Shown: positions 1-5,352, counted from the first letter of the stretch. The stretch is DNA of 5,952 bases from Polaromonas sp. (GCA_013205645.1 JABMMH010000288.1:1-5952); one strand, 5' to 3'. Numbers and translations: made by a program. The notes: generated by a model not told the origin, from the letters alone.

Positions 1-234
1 ATGGACTTGACGATGGAGGTGTCCGAAACGGCGATTGCCGAATTGGCCAAGGTCGGTTTTGACCCGGTGTTTGGTGCACGGCCGCTGAAGCGGGCGATTC
101 AGCAGCGGATTGAAAACCCGTTATCGAAGTTGTTGCTCGAAGGGCGCTTTCCACCCAAGAGCACGATCCCGGTGGATGTCGACACGATTCGTGATCCTGG
201 CGTATTCAGCTTTGGCGTTAGCCCCGCGGCTTGA
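1..234 (+). CDS. clpB: ClpB disaggregase, C-terminal end (5' end outside window)
   Basis: This is the last 77 codons of ClpB, the cytoplasmic Hsp100 AAA+ ATPase that works with DnaK/DnaJ to pull proteins out of aggregates. The visible part is the small subdomain of the second AAA+ module. It contains the hallmark run GFDPVFGARPLKRAIQ (residues 19-34), including the sensor-2 GARPLKR arginine, followed by ENPLSKLLLEGRF and the IPVDV strand that normally ends the protein. The ATG at position 1 is almost certainly an internal methionine, because the family is about 860 residues long and the reading frame is open at the window edge. The tail after IPVDVD (a dozen or so residues ending SPAA) is less conserved. 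Its last 17 nt, including the stop codon at 232-234, overlap the end of a decayed cbpA-like gene on the other strand. I see no intrinsic terminator reading rightward after the stop. ClpA or ClpV are less likely given the wording of the sensor-2 region. Confidence 0.95.
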   Translation: MDLTMEVSETAIAELAKVGFDPVFGARPLKRAIQQRIENPLSKLLLEGRFPPKSTIPVDVDTIRDPGVFSFGVSPAA

Positions 235-289
235 ACGATGTGAACTGCCGCGCCATGTCGGTGTGTGTAGGCGGCGTCACCAGCTGCAT

Positions 290-331
290 AACAAAATAAA
301 AATCACCGGGTTTGCCACCGTCTGAACCCGG
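290..331 (-). terminator. Candidate Rho-independent terminator for the CAP gene
   Basis: Read on the minus strand, a perfect 7-bp stem (CCGGGTT at 331-325 with AACCCGG at 312-306, 12-nt loop) is followed two or three bases later by a U-rich tract, TTTTTATTTTGTT. It lies about 230 nt beyond the stop of the leftward CAP gene, inside the cbpA remnant. There is no T-run on the other side, so it would not stop clpB transcription. The 12-nt loop is rather large, so the call is moderate. Confidence 0.45.
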
Positions 332-404
332 CGATCCTTGACCGGCGAGCCGGATGTGTTGGCCGAGCCGCTGTAGACGTCTTCAAGGTCAATCAAGATG
401 TTGG

Positions 405-419
405 CGTGGCAAAGCCACG
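405..419. repeat. Short perfect hairpin in the cbpA remnant
   Basis: CGTGGC and GCCACG pair perfectly around an AAA loop. No T-run follows on either strand, so it is not a terminator. It sits at the point where the cbpA remnant changes frame between the pieces reading FSRGFA and ANILID, which suggests a slippage or deletion site rather than a functional element. Confidence 0.5.
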
Positions 420-557
420 GCTGAACAGCGTTTCAAAAAAAGTCGCTGAAGTCTGCACCTTGGCTTGTCCTGTCACCTTTTGATGCCCAGTCAAAGCCGC
501 GGCTGGTGTGCTCAGTCCCAGCTTTCCAGTGCTGCCCAATCCGCCTCAGCGCTTGGC

Positions 558-1433
558 TTATTTCGGCTGTCCAAAGACCTGTACCCAATAGACGCCGCCC
601 TCACTTTGTGGGGCAACGGCAAAAGCCAGCCCCATCTCGGTGTAGCCGGGTGTCATCAGGTTGGCGCAATGCGAGGGGCTTTTGAGCCAGCCTTGCACGG
701 CCAGATCGGCATTCATTTGGCCGGAAGCGATGTTCTCGCCAACGGTTTGCCAGGCGTAGCCGGCGCGGTTGGCGCGTTCTGGCACATGCAGGCCGTCGCG
801 GCCGGTGTGGCTGAAGTAGCTGTGGCGCGCCATGTCCTCGGCATGCGCCGCAGCTGTTGCGCGAAGGCTGGCATTCAACCGCAGCGGTTGCGCGGCTGGC
901 ATCGCCGCTTTGCCGCACAGGCGTGCTTGACGGCGGGCTTTGTTGATGAGCGCCAAGACACGGGTTTCTATCAGCTCTGCATCGGCCACCAGCGGCGGTG
1001 AAAAAGGCACAGCCAGAATAAGCCAAACTTGCTTGTCTTTCGCGTAAAAGCCGACTTCTTTGAAATCAGCATCCATCACCATCGGGCAGGAATAACTGGC
1101 GGCGCCCTGAGCGATGGCTTGCGCGTCGGCGTAACCGCTGAGGGCGATCAAGGTGGTGCGTTGCGAACGGTAAGTCGCAGCTTGCAGCGCTTCGGCCAGT
1201 TCGGTGCCCGACGCTACACGCGCTGCGACGCTTGAGAGTCGGCTGTCTAAGCGGAACGCGGCTGCTGTGTTGGGGCTGCCGCGGCAGCCGCTGCTGCGTA
1301 TGTTGTTGAGGGCCTGCAGAATGGACTGTGGGTCTGAGGCCAGGGTTTTGGTTTGAGCTTGGGCTTGGCCCGCGCTCAGCAGTGCCAAGCTGGCAAATAT
1401 GCCGAATGCACAAAAGACTATTTTTTTCAACAT
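558..1433 (-). CDS. Exported CAP/SCP-domain (YkwD-like) protein with a degenerate second CAP-like repeat
   Basis: This 291-residue protein begins with a clear Sec signal peptide (two lysines, hydrophobic residues 5-20, likely cleavage after AQA at about 25-27), so it should act in the periplasm or outside the cell. Residues about 155-291 form a CAP (SCP/PR-1, PF00188-type) domain. Visible motifs are LRLNASLRATAAAHAEDMA (184-202), YFSHTGRDG (206-214) with His209, VGENIASG (231-238) with Glu233, SPSHCANLM (252-260) with His256, and the closing VYWVQVF (281-287). The His/Glu pocket typical of the fold therefore looks intact. Residues about 37-145 look like a shortened, degenerate copy of the same domain, with matching cysteines (50/116 against 173/257). 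The biochemical role of bacterial CAP proteins is mostly unknown. The start codon overlaps the end of the AraC remnant by 7 nt (ATGTTGA), and I see no good ribosome binding site close to it. An alternative start was not evident, because the signal peptide fits this one. Confidence 0.9.
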   Translation of the reverse strand: MLKKIVFCAFGIFASLALLSAGQAQAQTKTLASDPQSILQALNNIRSSGCRGSPNTAAAFRLDSRLSSVAARVASGTELAEALQAATYRSQRTTLIALSGYADAQAIAQGAASYSCPMVMDADFKEVGFYAKDKQVWLILAVPFSPPLVADAELIETRVLALINKARRQARLCGKAAMPAAQPLRLNASLRATAAAHAEDMARHSYFSHTGRDGLHVPERANRAGYAWQTVGENIASGQMNADLAVQGWLKSPSHCANLMTPGYTEMGLAFAVAPQSEGGVYWVQVFGQPK

Positions 1434-1864
1434 GCTGAGAGTTTGACCTTGTTTGCTTGCCGCTGGAAATGACTCGGCGACTGCCCCATGGCATTTTTGA
1501 ACATCGCTGAAAAAGCACTCTCGCTGGCGTAGCCTCTGGCTGCCGCTGCCGCGATGCCGCCATTGCGCGGGTGCGACAAGGAAACGCCCAAGGCTTGAAC
1601 GTCGGCGCGGACGATTTCATCGTTCACCAAGGCCATCAACAAGGCCTCGCGCGGGGAGGCCCCTTGCGTAGCGCTGGCAGAGCGGTCGAGGGTACCGATC
1701 AACTCGCGTAACAGCGGCGACACCACCAGCATGCGGCAGTCGATCCAGTCCACCGGCGTGACGCTGGCGTTGAGGTAAACCGTGCTAAATTCAGCCGCTT
1801 CGAGCACGCTGACGGTATGCAGTGCGCCCGGTGCAATCCAGACAGCTGCGGCATGGCCTAAGTG
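1427..1864 (-). pseudogene. Decayed AraC-family regulator, truncated and with half of the HTH domain deleted
   Basis: An open frame from just after a TGA (1867-1865) to a TGA (1429-1427) reads as an AraC/XylS regulator with large parts missing. It begins in the middle of the N-terminal cupin-like sensor domain (AVWIAPGALHTVSV, upstream of the only usable start, a GTG at 1807). It continues through SPLLRELIGTL and EALLMALVNDEI, which is typical of the linker before the DNA-binding domain. After GVSLSHPR (about residue 81 from the GTG) it jumps to AAAAARGYASESAFSAMFKNAMGQSP, which belongs to the second helix-turn-helix. About 65-70 residues carrying the first HTH and the long connecting helix are absent, yet the frame is kept. 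Without the first HTH and an intact sensor it is unlikely to bind DNA as the family does. It lies divergent to the MFS gene, the usual position for a regulator of an efflux gene. A short functional protein made from the GTG cannot be excluded but seems unlikely. Confidence 0.85.
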
Positions 1865-1880
1865 TCACTGTGTGGGTTTA

Positions 1881-1900
1881 TTTGACTGAATTTAGCTGAA
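1881..1900. repeat. 10-bp tandem direct repeat upstream of the MFS gene
   Basis: TTTGACTGAA is followed directly by TTTAGCTGAA, with 8 of 10 positions identical and a spacing of one helical turn. It lies 53-72 nt before the MFS start, in the AT-rich gap between the AraC remnant and the transporter. Direct half-sites one turn apart resemble an AraC-type operator, but the assignment to any regulator is inference. Confidence 0.4.
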
Positions 1901-1940
1901 ATATGGCATTTTTTCGCTAATCTACAAGTTTGGCCGATAT

Positions 1941-1946
1941 TACGAT
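1941..1946 (+). promoter_or_regulatory. -10-like element placed for a leaderless MFS transcript
   Basis: TACGAT (4 of 6 matches to TATAAT) ends 6 nt before the MFS ATG, so transcription would begin at or next to the start codon. No Shine-Dalgarno is present before this gene, which fits a leaderless message. The -35 region at the expected spacing (about 1918-1923) is poor. The same geometry recurs before the TPP enzyme at 3646-3651 and the DUF192 gene at 5883-5878. Confidence 0.45.
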
Positions 1947-1952
1947 GCACGC

Positions 1953-3188
1953 ATGACTACTTCAAGCACTCTGGACAGCAGCGTCCCGCTGAGCCGTGAC
2001 ATCGGCGTGATTGGACTGGTTGGCTTGGCGCACATGGTCAGCCACTTCAGTCAGTTGTTGTTGCCATCGCTGTTTCCGTGGCTCAAGGACGAGTTCAACG
2101 TCAGCTACGCCCAGCTGGGATTTTTGATGACGATCTTTTTCGTTGTCTCATGCGCTGTGCAGACCCTTTCGGGCTTTGTGGTGGACCGTTTTGGTCCACG
2201 GCCGATTCTCTTTGCCGGTCTGACTTTGGTCGGTCTGGCTGCCTTGGGCTATGCCATGAGCACCAGTTATTGGATGCTGGCCGGCTTTGCGGTGTTGGCG
2301 GGCATTGGCAATGGCGTGTTTCATCCGGTCGACTACACGCTTATCAACCGCAAGGTGAGTGCGGGCCGTCTGGGTCATGCCTACAGCGTGCATGGCATCA
2401 CGGGGAGTTTGGGTTGGGCTTTGTCACCAGCCTTGGTGGTCAGTTTGACGCTGGCTTACTCGTGGCGGGTCGCGCTGATGGCGGCGGCTTTGGTGGCCTT
2501 TGCTGTGCTGGCCGTGCTGGTGCTGAACCGCCGCAAACTGACGCTACCGCCTGCGCCGCAGGCCAAGGTGTCGGCGGCGGTCGGTACAGAAAGCAGCTTG
2601 GGGTTCTTGAGAATCCCCGCAGTCTGGATGTGCTTTTCTTTCTTTTTTGTCTACGCCATCGGCTTGAGCATCGTGCAGGCTTTTGCGCCTGAAGCGGCGC
2701 GCCGTCTGCATGATGTGCCGCTGTCTTTGGTGGCGATGTGCCTGACGGTCTACATGGTCGGCAGTGCTTGCGGCATGGTCAGCGGCGGTTTTTTGGCGGC
2801 CAACCCGGAGCGTTGTGAGCGGATTGTGGGCTTAGGTTTTGGCTTTGCCGCGTTGATGTCCTTGACCTTGGCCTTCGGCAGCTTTTCCTCACCCAACATG
2901 GTGCCGTTGTTGTTTGCCTTGATGGGTTTTTCGTCCGGTCTGGCGGCACCGTCTCGCGACCTGCTGGTCAAGCGCTCAACCCCTGACAACGCCACCGGCC
3001 GCGTTTACGGCGTGGTGTATTCGGGGCTGGACATTGGGCAGGCCATTTCGCCGCTGATGTTTGGCTTGATGATGGACCAAGGCAATTTCCGCGGCGTGCT
3101 GCTCGGCTTGGCCTTGGTGCAAGGCGTTTTGATCGTCAGCGCCTTCAGTGTGCGGCGGGTGCGGCGCACGGCGCTTTTGACGGCTTGA
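1953..3188 (+). CDS. MFS transporter, fosmidomycin-resistance (Fsr)-like
   Basis: A 411-residue inner-membrane protein with twelve predicted hydrophobic helices (roughly 16-40, 50-72, 83-103, 104-125, 147-168, 171-191, then 222-244, 256-279, 289-310, 315-333, 351-374, 379-400) and a central cytoplasmic loop at about 192-221. It carries MFS motif A in the loop between helices 2 and 3 (GFVVDRFGPRP, 74-84). It also has wording characteristic of the Fsr branch: AHMVSHFSQLLLPSLFPWL near the N-terminus, GNGVFHPVDY (119-128) and SVHGITGSLGWALSP (145-159). E. coli Fsr exports fosmidomycin as a drug/proton antiporter, but the substrate here cannot be read from sequence. The length is normal and no frame damage is seen. 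The ATG at 1953 is chosen because the ATG eight bases earlier runs into a stop after three codons. The gene is divergent from a decayed AraC regulator and is followed by a small unknown gene about 114 nt downstream. Confidence 0.9.
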   Translation: MTTSSTLDSSVPLSRDIGVIGLVGLAHMVSHFSQLLLPSLFPWLKDEFNVSYAQLGFLMTIFFVVSCAVQTLSGFVVDRFGPRPILFAGLTLVGLAALGYAMSTSYWMLAGFAVLAGIGNGVFHPVDYTLINRKVSAGRLGHAYSVHGITGSLGWALSPALVVSLTLAYSWRVALMAAALVAFAVLAVLVLNRRKLTLPPAPQAKVSAAVGTESSLGFLRIPAVWMCFSFFFVYAIGLSIVQAFAPEAARRLHDVPLSLVAMCLTVYMVGSACGMVSGGFLAANPERCERIVGLGFGFAALMSLTLAFGSFSSPNMVPLLFALMGFSSGLAAPSRDLLVKRSTPDNATGRVYGVVYSGLDIGQAISPLMFGLMMDQGNFRGVLLGLALVQGVLIVSAFSVRRVRRTALLTA

Positions 3189-3210
3189 TCTGTCGCGTAA
3201 CACTGCTGGC

Positions 3211-3230
3211 GTAGAAGACTGCATTTCTAC
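3211..3230. repeat. Inverted repeat next to a -10-like hexamer
   Basis: GTAGAA (3211-3216) and TTCTAC (3225-3230) are perfect inverted arms around 8 nt, between the MFS stop and the small acidic gene. The right arm abuts CATAAT (3230-3235), a 5-of-6 match to a -10 box. There is no T-run, so an operator or chance is more likely than a terminator. Confidence 0.35.
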
Positions 3231-3235
3231 ATAAT
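3230..3235 (+). promoter_or_regulatory. Candidate -10 box for the small acidic gene
   Basis: CATAAT matches the sigma-70 -10 consensus at 5 of 6 positions and would start transcription near 3242, about 60 nt before the TTG start at 3303. The -35 at standard spacing (TGGCGT at 3207-3212) is weak. If it is used, the ATG at 3234 would lie outside the message, which supports the TTG start. Confidence 0.3.
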
Positions 3236-3290
3236 GAAAGTCAGTCGCGTCCTTCTTGGGCCGGCTTATCTGCATAACTGCTCATCAGGC

Positions 3291-3296
3291 AAGGAG
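3291..3296 (+). promoter_or_regulatory. Strong Shine-Dalgarno deciding a TTG start
   Basis: AAGGAG stands 6 nt before TTG at 3303. It is the only near-consensus ribosome binding site in front of a gene in this window. It fixes the start of the small acidic gene at the TTG rather than at the ATG at 3234, which has no comparable site. Confidence 0.7.
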
Positions 3297-3302
3297 ACGA
3301 TC

Positions 3303-3614
3303 TTGATCAATTCCAATAATCCCTCCACCGAGGGTGAATTCGCTCACTGGGTCGACGAAAAAGCGGAGGCTTTTAAGTTTGAGCTGGGAGAAAAATTTCC
3401 CGTACCGCCGTCCGAGTTGCATTCTGACTCCCTGCATGTGGAGACCAGCGCGCAAAAACTTGAGGAGGTTTTGCTGGAACATGAAACGCCAACGCCGGAA
3501 TTTCTGGCGGAACTGCAGGCGTTGAAAGATGCGCCGCCGTTGACTGAAGAGGAGTTAGACCGGCAAGCGATGGAGGCCGGCGGTGCAGATGGCGATAAAA
3601 GCATGCCTGAGTAA
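3303..3614 (+). CDS. Small acidic hypothetical protein (103 aa, TTG start)
   Basis: I do not recognise this protein. From the TTG start it has 103 residues, including about 25 Asp/Glu against 7 Lys/Arg, so it is strongly acidic. It has no signal peptide, no membrane segment and no cysteine, so it should be soluble and cytoplasmic. Visible features are an aromatic-containing N-terminal stretch (FAHWVDEKAEAFKFEL), a Pro-rich turn (FPVPPSEL), a likely amphipathic helix (AQKLEEVLLEH) and a helix (PEFLAELQAL). It ends in a loose Gly/Asp tail. Translation could formally begin at ATG 3234, adding 23 residues, but the AAGGAG at 3291-3296 argues for TTG. The stop is 43 nt before the TPP enzyme. Co-transcription with that gene is possible, but the next gene also seems to have its own start signal. 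Coding is supported by the ribosome binding site, the plausible composition and the tight fit between neighbours. Confidence 0.7.
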   Translation: MINSNNPSTEGEFAHWVDEKAEAFKFELGEKFPVPPSELHSDSLHVETSAQKLEEVLLEHETPTPEFLAELQALKDAPPLTEEELDRQAMEAGGADGDKSMPE

Positions 3615-3645
3615 TTGACGCTGCAAAGTGGGCCGCTGATCGCGG

Positions 3646-3651
3646 CACAAT
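3646..3651 (+). promoter_or_regulatory. -10-like element placed for a leaderless TPP-enzyme transcript
   Basis: CACAAT (4 of 6 matches to TATAAT) ends exactly 6 nt before the ATG at 3658, as TACGAT does before the MFS gene. No Shine-Dalgarno precedes this start. The 18 bases from the hexamer through ATGACT match those before the MFS gene at 14 positions. The good -35-like TTGACG at 3615-3620 is 25 nt away, too far for a standard spacer. Confidence 0.45.
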
Positions 3652-3657
3652 GCCAGC

Positions 3658-5352
3658 ATGACTCAACAACTTGCTGGCCACCTTCTCATTGATTGCCTGA
3701 TCGCTCAGGGCGTCACCCACGCCTTTGGCGTTCCGGGCGAAAGCTATCTTGCTGTGCTGGATGGGCTGCATGCGCGTCAAGGCCAGATTGACTTCGTGAT
3801 TTGTCGGCAAGAGGGCGGTGCCGCCTTCATGGCCGAAGCCCACGGCAAGCTCACCGGCCGACCCGGCGTCTGCATGGTGACCCGTGGGCCCGGCGCCACC
3901 AACGCGTCCATTGGCGTGCACACGGCTTTTCAAGATTCGACGCCGATGGTCTTGTTGGTGGGTGATGTGGCCAGCGACTGCCGCGACCGCGAGGCCTTTC
4001 AGGAGGTCGACTACACCAGCTTCTTCGGGCCCAGCACCAAAGGTTTTGCCAAGCGCGTCGAGCGCATTGACGATGCCAATCGCATTCCCGAATACATCGC
4101 CCGTGCTTTTGCCACCGCCATGAATGGCCGGCCCGGACCGGTGGTGCTGGTCTTGCCAGAAGACATGCTGACAAAAATGACCGCCGCCCAACCCTTGCCG
4201 CGCGTCGAGGCGGTGCAAGCTTGGAGTGACCCAGGTGCTCTGCGCACGCTGCGTGAAATGCTGTTGGCCTCGAAGCGGCCGCTGGTCATTGCTGGCGGCG
4301 GCGGCTGGACGCCGCAAGCCGCCCAAGCCTTGCAACGCTTTGCCGAAAATTGGCAGCTGCCCGTGGGCAATGCGTTTCGTTTTCAGGACACCTTTGACAA
4401 CCACCATCCGCTGTACGCTGGTGATGTGGGCATTGGCTTGAACCCCAAGCTGGCGGCGCGCATCAAAGAGTGTGACTTGATCATTGCCATCGGCCCTCGT
4501 TTGGGCGAGATGACGACCGGCAACTACACGCTGATCGAAGCGCCCAGCCCCAAGCAAAAGCTGGTGCATATTCACGCCAGCGCTGAAGAGCTCAATCGCG
4601 TCTTTCAGGCCGACTTGGCCATCAACGCGACGATGAATGCAGCCGCCCGCTCACTCGAAGTGTTGACCGCTCCCGTGTCGGTGGCGTGGGAAGCTTGGAC
4701 AACGTCCGCCAATGCGGATTACTTGGGTAACTTGGTGCCGCAAGCGCTGCCCGGTGAGGTCGACATGCCGGCCATTGTGGGTTTGCTGCAAAAGCATTTG
4801 CCTGAAGACGCGGTGCTGACCAACGGCGCCGGCAACTTCGCCAGTTGGATGCATCGTTTTTACAAACACCACGGTCTTGTCAAAGGCCATAAGACGCAGC
4901 TTGCGCCCACCGTCGGCGCTATGGGCTATGGCGTGCCGGCGGGCATTGCTGCGGCGATCACCACTGGGCGGGTGGTTTTCACCATTGCCGGTGACGGTGA
5001 TTTTCTGATGAATGGCCAAGAGTTGGCGACGGCTGTGCAACATGGCGCCAAGACCATCATCGTCTTGCTCAACAACGGCATGTACGGCACCATTCGCATG
5101 CACCAAGAGCGCGAGTACCCCGAGCATGAAAGCGGTTCGCGCTTGAAGAATCCCGACTTTGCCGCGCTGGCCCGCGCTTACGGTTATGCCGGCGTGCGCA
5201 TCACCCGTACCGCCGAATTTGAAGCCGAGTTGTTGGCGGCGTTGAGTCGCGCTGAAGGCACGCTGATTGAAATCATGCTGGACCCGGACGTCATCAGTAC
5301 ACGCAGCACGCTGTCGGCGATCACGCGCAACGCCAAAGCTGCTGCGGGTTGA
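3658..5352 (+). CDS. ThDP-dependent enzyme, acetolactate-synthase-like
   Basis: A 564-residue cytoplasmic enzyme with the three-domain layout of the acetohydroxyacid synthase/benzoylformate decarboxylase family. The N-terminal PYR domain (about 1-170) holds the catalytic glutamate (RQEGGAA, Glu52) and the TRGPGATNA loop. A central domain (about 190-335) follows. The C-terminal PP domain (about 370-550) carries the ThDP/Mg motif from GDGDFLMN (Asp446) to LLNNGMYG (Asn473). Residues known as functional in acetohydroxyacid synthase are kept: Phe114 in EAFQEVD, Lys128 in STKGF, and Arg281 in the IGPRLGEMTTGNY motif. The tryptophan that sets 2-ketobutyrate preference is replaced by histidine (His482 in TIRMHQE). 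No small regulatory subunit gene (ilvH) is adjacent. I therefore infer a pyruvate- or 2-oxoacid-using carboligase or decarboxylase of unknown substrate rather than the anabolic IlvB/IlvI. FAD binding is possible but not proven here. The length is normal and the frame is intact. Confidence 0.88.
   Translation: MTQQLAGHLLIDCLIAQGVTHAFGVPGESYLAVLDGLHARQGQIDFVICRQEGGAAFMAEAHGKLTGRPGVCMVTRGPGATNASIGVHTAFQDSTPMVLLVGDVASDCRDREAFQEVDYTSFFGPSTKGFAKRVERIDDANRIPEYIARAFATAMNGRPGPVVLVLPEDMLTKMTAAQPLPRVEAVQAWSDPGALRTLREMLLASKRPLVIAGGGGWTPQAAQALQRFAENWQLPVGNAFRFQDTFDNHHPLYAGDVGIGLNPKLAARIKECDLIIAIGPRLGEMTTGNYTLIEAPSPKQKLVHIHASAEELNRVFQADLAINATMNAAARSLEVLTAPVSVAWEAWTTSANADYLGNLVPQALPGEVDMPAIVGLLQKHLPEDAVLTNGAGNFASWMHRFYKHHGLVKGHKTQLAPTVGAMGYGVPAGIAAAITTGRVVFTIAGDGDFLMNGQELATAVQHGAKTIIVLLNNGMYGTIRMHQEREYPEHESGSRLKNPDFAALARAYGYAGVRITRTAEFEAELLAALSRAEGTLIEIMLDPDVISTRSTLSAITRNAKAAAG

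Larger units (their letters stand above)
218..557 (-). pseudogene. cbpA: Decayed CbpA/DnaJ-family co-chaperone
   Basis: This stretch has no intact gene, but reading the minus strand in shifting frames recovers pieces of a CbpA-type J-domain protein in the correct order. Piece A (about 557-436) reads GQHWKAGTEHTSRGFDW and then GADFSDFF, the Gly/Phe-type linker after the J domain. A run of seven T then shifts the frame, and piece B (435-403) reads ETLFSRGFA. Piece C (408-325) reads ILIDLEDVYSG then SPVKDRRV, the start of the substrate-binding domain. Piece D (325-218) reads GGKPGDFYFVMQLVTPP then DMARQFTSFKPRG and a stop, matching the end of CbpA (E. coli: GDLYAVLKIVMPP ... SSFDPR). The J domain and roughly 150 residues between C and D are missing. 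The remnant runs from the stop of the CAP gene into the clpB 3' end. CbpA assists DnaK, so its placement beside clpB makes sense. The identification comes from remembered family sequence and has not been confirmed by a search. Confidence 0.82.

Noticed and set aside
465..1001. A 178-codon rightward open frame across the CAP gene
   Set aside because: The minus strand here encodes a complete signal-peptide-bearing CAP protein with family motifs. The rightward translation has no recognisable domain.
1882..1887. TTGACT as the -35 box of an MFS promoter
   Set aside because: The only -10-like partner (TATGGC) is 14 nt away and a poor match. The hexamer is better explained as part of the 10-bp tandem repeat, although a promoter cannot be fully excluded.
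3234..3302. ATG at 3234 as the start of the small acidic protein
   Set aside because: It has no ribosome binding site and overlaps a -10-like hexamer, while the TTG at 3303 is preceded by AAGGAG at ideal spacing.
3615..3620. TTGACG as the -35 of the TPP-enzyme promoter
   Set aside because: The spacing to CACAAT is 25 nt, and no acceptable -10 exists 16-18 nt downstream.
3373..4575. A 400-codon open frame antisense to the TPP enzyme and the small acidic gene
   Set aside because: It mirrors the codon bias of a clearly conserved gene on the other strand, shows no family motif and has no start signal, so it is a shadow frame.
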